Origin: Arsenophonus nasoniae DSM 15247
Lineage (GTDB): Bacteria > Pseudomonadota > Gammaproteobacteria > Enterobacterales > Enterobacteriaceae
Length of the DNA stretch: 64,000 nt
Assembly: GCF_000429565.1 (NCBI RefSeq)
Contig: NZ_AUCC01000008.1
Location: 1 to 64,000, forward strand
Direction: 5' to 3'
The first letter of the stretch is position 1. Each line of letters begins with the position of its first letter. Below, piece after piece: positions 27,014 to 36,338 of the stretch. A program made the translations under genes and the position numbers. The notes beneath the pieces were generated by a model. That model did not search any database and was not told where the DNA came from. It worked only from the letters and a program-made list of their open reading frames with translations.

Positions 27014-27676
27014 ATGTTAGAAATATTCGATGTGAACTATAACCTTTTGACTGAAAAAAAATCAAAAGAATTATTTACGTTAAGAAAAGAAACATTTAAA
27101 GATCGGCTTAACTGGGCAGTAAATTGTATTAATGGCATGGAGTTTGATGAATATGATAATGACAAGACTAACTATCTATTTGGCGTAAGAAATAACACCA
27201 TCATCTGTAGTGTCAGATTTATTGAAATGCAATTTCCTAACATGATTACAGGCACATTTGCACCTTTTTTCAAACATCTCAATCTCCCTAAAGGAAACTA
27301 TATTGAATCAAGCCGTTTTTTTGTGGCCAAGGACCGAACAAAAGAACTAAATTGCGACAAATATCCCGTCTTTTTTATACTATGTCTAGCAATGATTAAT
27401 TATGCGCAAAAAGGCGATTATGATGGGATTCTTACTATTATCAGCCATGCTATGTTAAAAGTAGTAGAGCGATCAGGTTGGGAAGTTTCAATCATCGAAC
27501 AAGGTTTATCAGAAAAAAATGAAAAAGTGTATCTACTGCTTTTGCCTATAGATTCTAGAAATCAAAATAAGTTAATTGGAAGGATAAGGAGCCATTATGA
27601 CAGCCTAGTTAATAATAATTTAAAAAAATGGCCATTGATATATCCATCATTTGGAGACAGGTTTAATGAGTTGTAA
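27014..27676 (+). CDS. LuxI-family acyl-homoserine lactone synthase
   Basis: A 220-residue autoinducer synthase of the EsaI/YpsI/ExpI class. Conserved residues are visible: the Arg/Phe/Trp set in TLRKETFKDRLNWAV (about 22-36), the acidic patch FDEYDND (about 45-51), the Arg-Phe in CSVRFIEM (about 64-71) and ESSRFFV with the catalytic Glu/Arg (about 97-103). It makes a signal from S-adenosylmethionine and acyl-ACP. A TGGAG ribosome site precedes the ATG. The 3' end overlaps the convergent regulator by 30 nt, as in esaI/esaR. The acyl chain cannot be predicted. Confidence 0.92.
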   Translation: MLEIFDVNYNLLTEKKSKELFTLRKETFKDRLNWAVNCINGMEFDEYDNDKTNYLFGVRNNTIICSVRFIEMQFPNMITGTFAPFFKHLNLPKGNYIESSRFFVAKDRTKELNCDKYPVFFILCLAMINYAQKGDYDGILTIISHAMLKVVERSGWEVSIIEQGLSEKNEKVYLLLLPIDSRNQNKLIGRIRSHYDSLVNNNLKKWPLIYPSFGDRFNEL

Positions 27677-28384
27677 TTCGACACCAAGTCTTATTGCATG
27701 CTTAGCATTCATAACGCCTAATTTTTTCACAACACTGCCAATATGAAATTTTACTGTACCCAATTTTATGCCTAGTATGGTTGCAATTTCCGAGTAGGTT
27801 TTTCCCATACTAGCCCAATATAAAATTTCATTTTCGCGTGGTGAAAAACACTCTTTTCCACTTGCTGGGTTCTGATAGTTTTGTCTAATCATCTCTCGAT
27901 ACAGAGAGGTGATTTTTTCATGAACATCAAGAAGAAGCATATGCAAATCATTTTTATGCTCTTTTATCTTCTTTTTTATTTCCACAACTTCCGAACTCAC
28001 CATCATAATTGATAACATAGCAAGGCGATTGTTATAATCGTGTAATACAAAAGTGTAGCCATTTACAACATTATAATCTTTCGAAATATCAAAAATTTTG
28101 GAGAAATCAACATTAGAATTAATAGACAAACTTTCGTCCCACTCAAAAGGAGAAACTCTATTCAGAGCAAAGATAACAACGGGATCAATTTGTTGATAAT
28201 TCCTTTCCTTATATATTTCAACCCACTGATCTGGATAATTTGTTATCGCAAACAATTCCGCTGGATTTCTTTTATTCAGAATAATATATGCATATCTAAA
28301 TTCCCCAAAAACCGCTAATTCTCTATCTAAGTAGTTTTTTATTACATTATTTATCGTATCATTATCAAAAAAAGCCTTTGACAT
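27647..28384 (-). CDS. LuxR-family quorum-sensing regulator, EsaR-like
   Basis: A 245-residue regulator. The autoinducer-binding domain has the conserved Trp/Tyr/Asp set (YPDQWVEIYKERNYQQIDPV) and SPFEWDE. The C-terminal LuxR helix-turn-helix is FSPRENEILYWASMGKTYSEIATILGIKLGTVKFHIGSVVKK in pieces around residues 175-215. The frame extends to 28516, but the ATG at 28384 has GGGGGAG 7 nt before it and aligns with the EsaR start. EsaR-type proteins often repress without signal and are released by it. Convergent with the synthase gene. Confidence 0.92.
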   Translation of the reverse strand: MSKAFFDNDTINNVIKNYLDRELAVFGEFRYAYIILNKRNPAELFAITNYPDQWVEIYKERNYQQIDPVVIFALNRVSPFEWDESLSINSNVDFSKIFDISKDYNVVNGYTFVLHDYNNRLAMLSIMMVSSEVVEIKKKIKEHKNDLHMLLLDVHEKITSLYREMIRQNYQNPASGKECFSPRENEILYWASMGKTYSEIATILGIKLGTVKFHIGSVVKKLGVMNAKHAIRLGVELQLIKPVSK

Positions 28385-28510
28385 CCAGCTACTCCCCCAA
28401 AAATACATAACAACTTCCATGTAAGAACAAAAGTATAGTGCAAAACTAGACTTAAGTCTAACTACAATCGAAGCATAAAAAAAGGTAAAGTCACTATTAG
28501 ATTTATATAA

Positions 28511-28546
28511 AAACAATAAAAAAACCTGACCTCATCTAAGGTCAGG
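28511..28546 (-). terminator. Intrinsic terminator upstream of the luxR gene (leftward)
   Basis: On the minus strand CCTGACCT pairs with AGGTCAGG over a 6-nt loop and is followed by seven T (plus-strand A at 28518-28524). It would stop leftward transcripts from the yicC/dinD side, or act as an attenuator in a long luxR leader. Confidence 0.65.
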
Positions 28547-28591
28547 CTGCCAAGTTAGCCAACACCATGGAAATTTATTTCTTAATATCAT

Positions 28592-28646
28592 AAAGCCATA
28601 TCGTCAGTAGAAGCAAGATGTCTCTACTGGCTTTATAGCTTTTTTT
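28592..28646 (+). terminator. Rightward terminator-like hairpin
   Basis: AAAGCC (28592-28597) pairs with GGCTTT (28629-28634), and AGTAGA (28606-28611) with TCTACT (28623-28628). A run of seven T follows at 28640. No gene ends here on the plus strand, so it may end a small RNA or be a relic. Confidence 0.4.
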
Positions 28647-29268
28647 CATCATAATTTACTATTAGTAATTCTTTTTTCTTACTTAAAAATTTAATTTTTA
28701 CTTATATATCAATATATTAACCTTAACAAAGAAATAAACTTTTGCTTACAAATTTATTTATAATAAAATCAACATATCGGCTAATTAGCCATATTTCATT
28801 CTAAAAATCTATTTAAACTACATATCAATTGCGCTGTAAACTTCTCTCGGTTATATATTGAACATTCTACACATTCAAATTATCTAAGAATTTTACGATA
28901 CAAAAACATTATGAGTAGTTTAATCTTCATGAAAATAAATGTGCTAAATAAGTAACATTTTTCTGATAGACGCTTTTCATAATTAAATTTTTCAATACAA
29001 TGTCACTAATTAGCATTTTTTTACAAAAATAACATCATAGCACTACAAGTGTGTTATTTAACCATGCTAACAATTTTAGAAAATACCCTTAACTTAATAA
29101 ACTACTATGATTTTGAATACTGAATAGCGTCTTAGCAATATTATTTGATTATATTTTGCTAAGCTAATTTTTGATTAATTGTCTGATTTGACTAACGACA
29201 TGCAACGCAAGGATTATTCAACCAATTAAATCAATACAATTTATGTACCCACGTAACTACCGTGCCAA

Positions 29269-29671
29269 CTATTCAACAGTTTTTGCTCCCATAGCCGCTT
29301 CTTCTATTAAGTTTTCCAACGTATTATCATGGATAACCATTGCTGTCGAGAAAAGTGATGGTAACAAAAAATACTGAGTGCTTTTTTCCGTCATTAGAGA
29401 TGTCCTCAAGTAATAACAAGTCAGTATTACACGCTTTAATTTTCTTTGTACACTTGAGCCAATATTGACCATATCGAGAATATCTTCTAAATGGTCTTCA
29501 AGATTGTGTCCTATATGTATGGGACCAGTCATCTTTCGCTCATTCTAAAACAGGCGTAAATAACGGTATTCCGAATATTCTAGCTGCTTAGAAAGCGCTT
29601 TAACCGACCAAATTACTACCAGATTCATCAATTCTTTTTATTTCTTCAAATGGCTGGTGGTATTGAACCAT
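29269..29671 (-). pseudogene. dinD: dinD remnant, multiple frameshifts
   Basis: A start (ATG at 29671, AGAGG upstream) encodes MVQYHQPFEEIKRIDESGSN, like the DinD N-terminus, then stops. The next frame gives LSKQLEYSEYRY, a third gives PVLE followed by a stop and AKDDWSHT, and a fourth (open from 29532) gives HNLEDHLEDILDMVNIGS. These pieces follow the order of E. coli DinD (HQPFEEIK, YSEYRHFIPVL, DDHFEEILDMVKIGS). The C-terminal half is deleted or unrecognisable. The place next to yicC is that of dinD in E. coli. The 87-residue frame here is therefore a fragment, not a gene. Confidence 0.82.
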
Positions 29672-29705
29672 GTATCGAACCTCTTATATTTATTAGTGGT
29701 ATAGA

Positions 29706-29721
29706 TTGATAATATAGACAG
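29706..29721 (-). promoter_or_regulatory. Eroded LexA box of the dinD remnant
   Basis: On the minus strand CTGTCTATATTATCAA keeps the left half of the SOS box (CTGT-N8-ACAG) but has lost the right half. It lies about 35 nt before the remnant's ATG. Confidence 0.35.
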
Positions 29722-29907
29722 CTTACCGTAGTGTAATTCAAATACTGTTTATGCCATCCAAGAATAACCTGCTCGTCCCCCCCATAACGATTAAACTGTA
29801 ATGATCAACTAGAATTGTGTTTCTTTCTACCATGCTGCGATAGTAAAAAAGCCAGTCAATACAAGGTATCTTCTGGCTTATAATTTGTTGTGAATCGTTA
29901 TGAAATA

Positions 29908-30771
29908 CTACTCAATATTTTGGATCTGCTCACGCATTTGTTCTATTAATACTTTTAATTCAACAGCAGAATTAGTCACTTGGCTATTAATAGACTTAGA
30001 GGCCAAGGTATTTGCTTCACGATTAAATTCCTGCATCATAAAATCCAACCGACGGCCGACAGCTTCTTGCTTTTTGAGAATATTACGTGTTTCTTTAACA
30101 TGGGCATCCAGCCTATCAAGTTCTTCTGCAACATCAATACGTTGGGCTAACATGATTAGTTCTTGTTCTAATCGATTATTATCTATCTGAATTTCTGCCT
30201 CTTCTAATTTTGTTTGTAAGCGCTCACGCTGCCATTTTAAAATTTCAGGCATTTGACGACGAATGTCTTGAATTTGTTGACAAACAGCATCTAGCCGTTG
30301 CTCAATCATTATCTTTAGCATCTTACCTTCTCTTTCCCGACTGAGAATTAAATCATCTAAAGCAATTTCTAATTCTTTAAGTAAATGCGTACAAATAACA
30401 TCCAAATTTTGCTCCTGAGCTGACATAACCCCAGGCCAGCGAAGAATTTCTAATGGATTAATTTCGCCTTCACCACTACTCTTTTTTATCCAGTTAGCAG
30501 CGCTGATCAATTGGTTAGCTAACTCTTCATTCAGGACTAATTCGCTCTGCTGATGTGAGCTAAGTTCAAAACGTAAACTACACTCTACTTTCCCTCGTGT
30601 TAATCTGGCACGTAGACGCTCACGAATAACCGGTTCCAGACTTCTAAATTGTTCCGGTAAGCGAATATAAGTTTCAAGATAACGTTGGTTAACGGAACGC
30701 AGCTCCCAAGCCGCATTTCCCCATTCACTTTTTATATCTCGTCGTGCGAAAGCGGTCATACTATGGATCAT
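29908..30771 (-). CDS. yicC: YicC family endoribonuclease
   Basis: A 287-residue YicC protein, intact in length (E. coli 287) and ends (MIHSMTAFARRD at the start; REANTLASKS and VLIEQMREQIQNIE at the end). The family is an endoribonuclease that promotes decay of some small RNAs such as RyhB. It is divergent from rph with a 118-nt gap, as in E. coli. Confidence 0.95.
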   Translation of the reverse strand: MIHSMTAFARRDIKSEWGNAAWELRSVNQRYLETYIRLPEQFRSLEPVIRERLRARLTRGKVECSLRFELSSHQQSELVLNEELANQLISAANWIKKSSGEGEINPLEILRWPGVMSAQEQNLDVICTHLLKELEIALDDLILSREREGKMLKIMIEQRLDAVCQQIQDIRRQMPEILKWQRERLQTKLEEAEIQIDNNRLEQELIMLAQRIDVAEELDRLDAHVKETRNILKKQEAVGRRLDFMMQEFNREANTLASKSINSQVTNSAVELKVLIEQMREQIQNIE

Positions 30772-30847
30772 ATTTCGTTCCTATAAATAAAAATTAGATT
30801 ATAACCTTGAGTGAAAGCATAGGATAGGCATTCAATGTCGAAGAACG

Positions 30848-30862
30848 TATAATGCGCCACCA
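30848..30862 (+). promoter_or_regulatory. Candidate rph promoter -10 and discriminator
   Basis: TATAAT (30848-30853) followed by GCGCCACC, closely matching the rpmB promoter's TATACT and CGCCACC. A TTGAGTGAAAGC block (30807-30818) is shared too, but is 35 nt from the -10 here instead of 17. Confidence 0.5.
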
Positions 30863-30889
30863 ACATTATTTAACTAAGGAGATAACACC

Positions 30890-31603
30890 ATGCGTCCAGA
30901 GAATAGAGAAGCTGATCAGGTGCGCCCTATAAAAATCACCCGCCAATATACTAAACATGCCGAAGGTTCTGTTTTAATTGAATTTGGTGATACCAAAGTA
31001 TTATGTAACGCCACAATTGATGAAGGCGTTCCCCGTTTTTTAAAAGGCCAATCACAAGGATGGATAACAGCAGAATACGGTATGTTACCTCGGGCAACAA
31101 ATTCGCGTAATATACGCGAAGCGGCAAAAGGCAAACAAACAGGTCGCACCATGGAGATACAACGCCTTATCGCACGTTCTCTACGCGCTGCTGTTGATTT
31201 AAAACAATTAGGTGAATATACCATTACACTAGATTGTGATGTCATCCAGGCTGATGGAGGCACTCGTACCGCTGCAATTTCTGGTGCCTGTGTCGCTTTA
31301 ACTGATGCATTAAATAAAATGGTCGCAGAAGGAAAATTAAAACAAAGTCCGCTTAAATCGATGGTTGCGGCAGTTTCTGTCGGCATAGTGGATGGCAAAC
31401 CTATTTGTGATCTAGAATATAGTGAAGACTCTGTGGCAGAAACAGATATGAATGTTGTCATGATGGATAATGGTAAAATGATTGAAATTCAAGGTACTGC
31501 CGAAGGTGAACCATTTAGCCATGAGGAGCTGCTATCGCTACTTTCTTTAGCAAAAAATGGCTTACAAACCATTTTTACCGCACAGAAAGAAGCATTAGAA
31601 TAA
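30890..31603 (+). CDS. rph: Ribonuclease PH
   Basis: A 237-residue phosphorolytic 3'-5' exoribonuclease trimming tRNA 3' ends. Signatures are [34 protein letters not shown] and [20 protein letters not shown]. Full length compared with the family (238). E. coli K-12 has a frameshift in this gene that reduces pyrE expression; no such break is present here. pyrE follows after 72 nt. Confidence 0.97.
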   Translation: MRPENREADQVRPIKITRQYTKHAEGSVLIEFGDTKVLCNATIDEGVPRFLKGQSQGWITAEYGMLPRATNSRNIREAAKGKQTGRTMEIQRLIARSLRAAVDLKQLGEYTITLDCDVIQADGGTRTAAISGACVALTDALNKMVAEGKLKQSPLKSMVAAVSVGIVDGKPICDLEYSEDSVAETDMNVVMMDNGKMIEIQGTAEGEPFSHEELLSLLSLAKNGLQTIFTAQKEALE

Positions 31604-31675
31604 TAAACTGTTACATCTTACTAGCTGTCTTTATAGCTGTTAAATTAAAAGAAAATAATTAAAGAGGAAAATTTA

Positions 31676-32332
31676 ATGAAAGGCTATCAGCGCGAATTTA
31701 TTAAACTCGCCATGAAAAAAAAAGCATTGGAATTTGGTGAATTTACGTTGAAATCTGGTCGCAAGAGCCCCTATTTTTTCAATGCTGGCCTCTTTAATAC
31801 AGGGAAAGATTTAGCTGCACTAGGTCATTTTTATGCCCAAGCATTTATGGATCATAATCCTGCTTGTGACATTATTTTTGGTCCAGCCTATAAAGGTATT
31901 CCGATCGTAACAACAATGGTGGTTGCACTATCTGAACATTATCACTTTGATAAACCTTATTGTTTCAACCGTAAAGAGGTTAAAAAACATGGAGAAGGTG
32001 GAGAATTAGTCGGTAGTCCATTAAAAGGAAATGTTGTGATCGTTGACGACGTTATTACAGCAGGAACGGCAATTAAAGAATCTGCAGAAATAATTAAACG
32101 ACATAAAGCTAAACTTAGCGCAGTTATATTAAGTCTAGATCGTCAGGAAAAAGGTGAAAAGAACCTATCAGCCGTGCAAGAAATCGAAAAAAAATTTAAA
32201 TGCCAAGTATTTTCTATTATCACTTTGAATGATTTAATTGATTATTTAAGTGAAAATCCGAATATGTCAACCCATTTGCCTATGATGAAAACTTATCGTG
32301 AGAACTATGGTACCACTCCTCTTACCAAATAA
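31676..32332 (+). CDS. pyrE: Orotate phosphoribosyltransferase PyrE
   Basis: A 218-residue enzyme converting orotate and PRPP to OMP in pyrimidine synthesis. The PRPP loop is [17 protein letters not shown], and [12 protein letters not shown] and [15 protein letters not shown] are family motifs. Slightly longer than the E. coli protein (213). An AGAGGAA ribosome site is present. I see no clear attenuator hairpin with a T run in the 72-nt rph-pyrE gap, unlike E. coli. Confidence 0.96.
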   Translation: MKGYQREFIKLAMKKKALEFGEFTLKSGRKSPYFFNAGLFNTGKDLAALGHFYAQAFMDHNPACDIIFGPAYKGIPIVTTMVVALSEHYHFDKPYCFNRKEVKKHGEGGELVGSPLKGNVVIVDDVITAGTAIKESAEIIKRHKAKLSAVILSLDRQEKGEKNLSAVQEIEKKFKCQVFSIITLNDLIDYLSENPNMSTHLPMMKTYRENYGTTPLTK

Positions 32333-32360
32333 AAAATTAGTAATTTTTAACCCACTAGTA

Positions 32361-32394
32361 CAAAAAAAAACTCCGCCCAAATATCAGGCGGAGT
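32361..32394 (-). terminator. slmA terminator
   Basis: ACTCCGCC (32370-32377) pairs with GGCGGAGT (32387-32394). Read leftwards it is followed by a run of T (plus-strand A at 32362-32370). It lies 16 nt after the slmA stop. Confidence 0.8.
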
Positions 32395-32409
32395 GAGTAG
32401 TACAATTAA

Positions 32410-33009
32410 TTATTGTAGCTGCGCCAAAATCATAGGCCAGCGTGCATCAAATTCTTTAGTTGGGTAATAACGAAATTCTGAACGCACAAATCGTGATAAC
32501 ATACCCTCACAAAATACTAATAATTGAGATGCTAATAAACTCTCATCATAACTAAAACTTTGCTTATCACGTATTTTTCTTTCCTTTAAAACCTGTCTAA
32601 ATTGCGCTTCGATACGTTCAAATAATTGGCTAATCCTATCTTGTAACTGAACCTGCTCAAACATCAACGCATGTGCCGTCATTATTCGTGTTAATCCAGG
32701 ATTTTTCTCCGCAAAACCGAGGATCAACATTAAAATCAACCGAATACGCCTAATGGTGTCTTTCTCATCTTGCAGAATCAGATTAATACGCGAAATTAAA
32801 GAATTTTCAATAAATTCAATAAGACTATCAAACATTTTTCCCTTACTCGGAAAATGCCGGTAAAGTGCTGCCTCAGATACACCAACATGACTTGCCAACT
32901 TAGCTGTGGTAATGCGCTGGCTGCCATCACTCGTTTCCAACATTTGCGCAAGCGCCTGCAAGATTTCCTCACGCCTGTTTTTCTTCTTTGCTATCTCTTT
33001 TCCTGCCAT
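32410..33009 (-). CDS. slmA: Nucleoid occlusion factor SlmA
   Basis: A 199-residue TetR-family protein that binds SlmA sites on the chromosome and blocks FtsZ assembly over the nucleoid. The helix-turn-helix is [25 protein letters not shown] in part (residues about 32-56). [13 protein letters not shown] closes the protein. The ATG at 33009 matches the E. coli start (198 aa). It follows dut in the same direction. Confidence 0.96.
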   Translation of the reverse strand: MAGKEIAKKKNRREEILQALAQMLETSDGSQRITTAKLASHVGVSEAALYRHFPSKGKMFDSLIEFIENSLISRINLILQDEKDTIRRIRLILMLILGFAEKNPGLTRIMTAHALMFEQVQLQDRISQLFERIEAQFRQVLKERKIRDKQSFSYDESLLASQLLVFCEGMLSRFVRSEFRYYPTKEFDARWPMILAQLQ

Positions 33010-33122
33010 GGCTAAACAAGCCCCCTGATAAAACAACAAAACAGACCATGCAATCCTTGCTTTTCATCATTTATAAAGCAAAAAAATTAACAAATTGATA
33101 ATATTTCATAAATAACAAGATA

Positions 33123-33581
33123 TTATTGGCGGCCTGAATGACCAAAACCACCACTACCACGTTTTGTGGTTTCAAAATCTTGCACAAGCTCAAACTCGGC
33201 TTGAACAATTGGTACAAAAACCATTTGTGCTATACGCTCACCCGGTTCAATAGTGAAACTTCTATCACCACGATTCCAGACCGAAACCATCAATTCACCT
33301 TGATAATCAGAATCAATTAAACCGACTAAATTTCCCAACACGACACCATGCTTATGTCCTAAACCTGAGCGAGGAAGAATAACCGCTGCCAATTGTTGAT
33401 CTGCAATATGTACTGCTAATCCTGTAGGTAATAGCTCAGTTTGTCCTGGTCCTAATTGAATAGCCTGATCTAAGCAAGCTCGCAGATCTAATCCAGCAGA
33501 TCCTTCTGTCGCATAAGTGGGCAAAGGAAATTCATTTCCTACACGAGGATCAAGAATTTTAATGTCTATTTTTTTCTTCAT
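33123..33581 (-). CDS. dut: dUTP diphosphatase Dut
   Basis: A 152-residue trimeric dUTPase, exactly the E. coli length when started at the ATG at 33581. Motifs: [11 protein letters not shown] (motif 1), [10 protein letters not shown] (2), [11 protein letters not shown] (3), [10 protein letters not shown] (4) and [10 protein letters not shown] (5). It removes dUTP and provides dUMP for thymidylate synthesis. Its start overlaps the coaBC end by 23 nt, as in E. coli. Confidence 0.97.
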   Translation of the reverse strand: MKKKIDIKILDPRVGNEFPLPTYATEGSAGLDLRACLDQAIQLGPGQTELLPTGLAVHIADQQLAAVILPRSGLGHKHGVVLGNLVGLIDSDYQGELMVSVWNRGDRSFTIEPGERIAQMVFVPIVQAEFELVQDFETTKRGSGGFGHSGRQ

Positions 33582-34776
33582 AATGTTGAAGTATCTCATC
33601 GAGTAAACGGTGGCCAAGCTCTAATTTATGACTATGTGGTAAATATATCTCTTTATCTTCCCAAAATAAATTCAGAGCATTGCTTTCTGAATTAAATCCG
33701 TGATCAGCTAATGAAACATCATTTGCACAAATAAGATCCAGATTTTTTTGCATACGTTTATTACGAGCATATTCTTCCATATTTTGTGTCTCTGCTGCAA
33801 ATCCAACAACATAAGGACGATTTTTAGTCAATTTACCAACACTTGCCACAATATCAGGATTTTTTACCAATGTCAGAGTAATTTCATCTGCCTGCTTTTT
33901 AATTTTTTCTTTTGCAAACGCTTTAGGTCGATAGTCAGCAACTGCAGCACATCCAATAAAAATTTCTTGTTTATCAATTATATTATGTACTTGGTTATAC
34001 ATCTCCAACGCACTAACAACATTAATACGTTTAACGCCTACTGGCGTTGATAAATTAACTGGACCGGTAATAAGTGTTACATTAGCGCCTCGCTCTGCAG
34101 CCGCTTGTGCTATCGCGAAACCCATTTTTCCCGAACTATGATTAGTAACAAAACGAACGGGATCGATTTCCTCTTGGGTTGGCCCCGCCGTAATTGCTAA
34201 ATGCAGGTTTACCATATCTTGCTTATGCTGAAAACTATTCTCAGCTAACTCGACAATAGCTAACGGCTCTAGCATTCTACCAGGGCCAATATCACCACAA
34301 GCTTGACTACCTTCATCAGGACCCCAAATTAAAACATGGCGCTCTTTAAGTAGTGTAATATTTTGCTGAGTAATATTAGCGCGATACATCTGCTGATTCA
34401 TTGCTGGCACAACAGCTATTTTTGCCTCTGAAGCTAAACAGACCGTTGTTAATAAATCGTTAGCCATACCAACAGATAAACGAGCAAGCAAATCTGCAGT
34501 TGCTGGCGCTAAAATAATTAAATCTGCCCATTTAGCTAATTCAATATGACCCATTGCCGCCTCTGCGGCAGGATCCAAGAAATCATCAGCAACTGGATAG
34601 CCCGAAACAGCCTGTAGTGTCAACGGTGTAATGAAAGATTTGGCAGCATTCGTCATGACCACACGTACAATTGCACCATGATCACGCAAACGACGAACTA
34701 ATTCCGGAGTTTTATAAGCTGCAATACCACCACTAACGCCAAGTACAATATTTTTACCTGTAAGTTCTGCCATCAT
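33559..34776 (-). CDS. coaBC: Bifunctional phosphopantothenoylcysteine decarboxylase/synthetase CoaBC
   Basis: A 405-residue enzyme for two steps of coenzyme A synthesis. The N-terminal flavin-dependent decarboxylase has [10 protein letters not shown] and PAMNQQMYR. The C-terminal CTP-dependent synthetase has [24 protein letters not shown]. Length equals E. coli Dfp (406). Two ATG codons stand in tandem at 34776 and 34773. It is divergent from radC. Confidence 0.97.
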   Translation of the reverse strand: MMAELTGKNIVLGVSGGIAAYKTPELVRRLRDHGAIVRVVMTNAAKSFITPLTLQAVSGYPVADDFLDPAAEAAMGHIELAKWADLIILAPATADLLARLSVGMANDLLTTVCLASEAKIAVVPAMNQQMYRANITQQNITLLKERHVLIWGPDEGSQACGDIGPGRMLEPLAIVELAENSFQHKQDMVNLHLAITAGPTQEEIDPVRFVTNHSSGKMGFAIAQAAAERGANVTLITGPVNLSTPVGVKRINVVSALEMYNQVHNIIDKQEIFIGCAAVADYRPKAFAKEKIKKQADEITLTLVKNPDIVASVGKLTKNRPYVVGFAAETQNMEEYARNKRMQKNLDLICANDVSLADHGFNSESNALNLFWEDKEIYLPHSHKLELGHRLLDEILQHYEEKNRH

Positions 34777-34966
34777 ATCTATCCAAATTCAAATGATGAA
34801 TTTACTGATATTACCATAAGCTGAAGTTTAGGTGAGAATAGCATCAATTTTTATCCATAAAAAAACTTTTTTGCAAAACGCTACGCAACTACGCTAGAAA
34901 ATTTTGGCGCATATTTTGGCATACTGTAACCTGTTAAAGCGACAGGGAAATAGATAGGAAAAATAT

Positions 34967-35635
34967 ATGGACGAAATAAATTATGCACTTCAACCTAGAG
35001 AAAAGCTTTTAGCTTATGGGGCATCATCATTAAGTGACAAAGAGCTTTTGGCCATTTTTCTTCGCACAGGGTTGCCTGGATTTCCGGTTTTAATGTTAGC
35101 AGAAAACTTATTAAAAGAGTTTGGTTCGCTTCACAAACTATTAACGGCTGATTATCAACAATTTTCAGCACATAAAGGGCTAGGGGTTTGTAAGTATTCA
35201 CAATTACAAGCGATTGGTGAAGTAGCTAAACGATTTTTCACACAACAACTTATTAATCAAAGTATTATGAGAAGCCCTAAGCACTTGAAAAAATATCTAC
35301 TTGATTTTTATCTTGGACAAGATAGAGAAATTTTTATTGTATTATTCTTAAACAACCAAAATCAAATTATCTGCTACGAAGAGATGTTTAAAGGTACCAT
35401 AAATCGAGTAGAGGTACATCCAAGAGAAATTTTAAGACAGGCCGTTAAGGTAAATGCAGTATCCATTATTCTAGCGCATAATCATCCATCAGGTAATCCA
35501 GAGCCCAGTTTAGCGGATAAAGTTGTCACTGAAAGAATCGCCAATGCTTGCCGTTTGATAGACATAAAATTACTTGACCATTTTGTCATCACCCATAAGA
35601 AATGCCTTTCATTTGTTGAGCTTGACCTACTCTAG
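34967..35635 (+). CDS. radC: RadC family JAB-domain protein
   Basis: A 222-residue protein. An N-terminal helix-hairpin-helix part (REKLLAYGASSLSDKELLAIFLRTG) is followed by a JAB metalloprotease-like domain with the HxHPSGNPEPS-x-AD zinc motif (HNHPSGNPEPSLAD, about residues 170-183). The function is not settled despite the old DNA-repair name. It sits between coaBC and rpmB, as in E. coli. Confidence 0.93.
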   Translation: MDEINYALQPREKLLAYGASSLSDKELLAIFLRTGLPGFPVLMLAENLLKEFGSLHKLLTADYQQFSAHKGLGVCKYSQLQAIGEVAKRFFTQQLINQSIMRSPKHLKKYLLDFYLGQDREIFIVLFLNNQNQIICYEEMFKGTINRVEVHPREILRQAVKVNAVSIILAHNHPSGNPEPSLADKVVTERIANACRLIDIKLLDHFVITHKKCLSFVELDLL

Positions 35636-35679
35636 TACTATTTTTTGACTAATAAATAGCAACTTTATTAGTTCTGGGC

Positions 35680-35717
35680 TTGAGTGAAAGCGCTAGAGGG
35701 CGTATACTACGCCACCT
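35680..35717 (+). promoter_or_regulatory. rpmBG promoter
   Basis: TTGAGT (35680-35685) and TATACT (35703-35708) with 17-bp spacing, followed by a GC-rich discriminator (ACGCCACC), typical of stringently controlled ribosomal promoters. It is about 165 nt before rpmB, the gap being lengthened by the hairpin element at 35743-35814. Confidence 0.7.
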
Positions 35718-35742
35718 TTTAGGATCTCGGGTTTGACAAGAA

Positions 35743-35814
35743 GGGCCTATCTCAGTAAATTTTTACTGAAGTTAAGTTGTTTTTTATATTAAGAAAATTT
35801 GCTGAGATAGGCTC
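35743..35814. repeat. 72-bp palindromic element (MITE-like) in rpmB leader
   Basis: Arms GCCTATCTCAGTAAATTTT (35745-35763) and its inverted copy (35794-35812) match at 18 of 19 positions, with a 30-nt AT-rich centre. Ends of the form GRGCCTATCTCAG resemble insertion-sequence termini. It stands between the promoter and rpmB, so the transcript would carry a long hairpin. No clear target duplication is seen. Confidence 0.6.
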
Positions 35815-35863
35815 CCAAGTCTGACGAGGCAGTCATTCCCGACATAGAGCTCGAGCTGATTAG

Positions 35864-36297
<434 letters not shown>

Positions 36298-36310
36298 CTT
36301 CTTTAATAAA

Positions 36311-36336
36311 AAACCCAGCTTGCGCTGGGTTTTTTA
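36311..36336 (+). terminator. rpmBG terminator
   Basis: AAACCCAGC pairs with GCTGGGTTT across a TTGC loop, followed by a run of T. It lies 14 nt after the rpmG stop: a classic intrinsic terminator. Confidence 0.93.
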
Positions 36337-36338
36337 TA

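Larger units (their letters stand above)
28385..29268. other. Intergenic between luxR and dinD remnant
   Basis: About 880 nt of very AT-rich sequence. Apart from the two hairpins near 28.5-28.65 kb I see no gene or conserved element. E. coli has yicG beyond dinD, but I could not find its remains here. Confidence 0.45.

Noticed and set aside
29777-29783. Run of seven C in an intergenic region
   Set aside because: Too short and not within or near a start of a functional gene; no switching role can be argued.
29900-30190. 96-residue frame opposite yicC
   Set aside because: Antisense shadow within an intact yicC.
30916-31461. 181-residue frame opposite rph
   Set aside because: Long antisense frame without family signature; rph on the other strand is complete and conserved.
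32349-32365. CCACTAGTACA, similar to a lux box, after pyrE
   Set aside because: It lies between convergent genes, overlaps the slmA terminator flank and lacks the outer arms.
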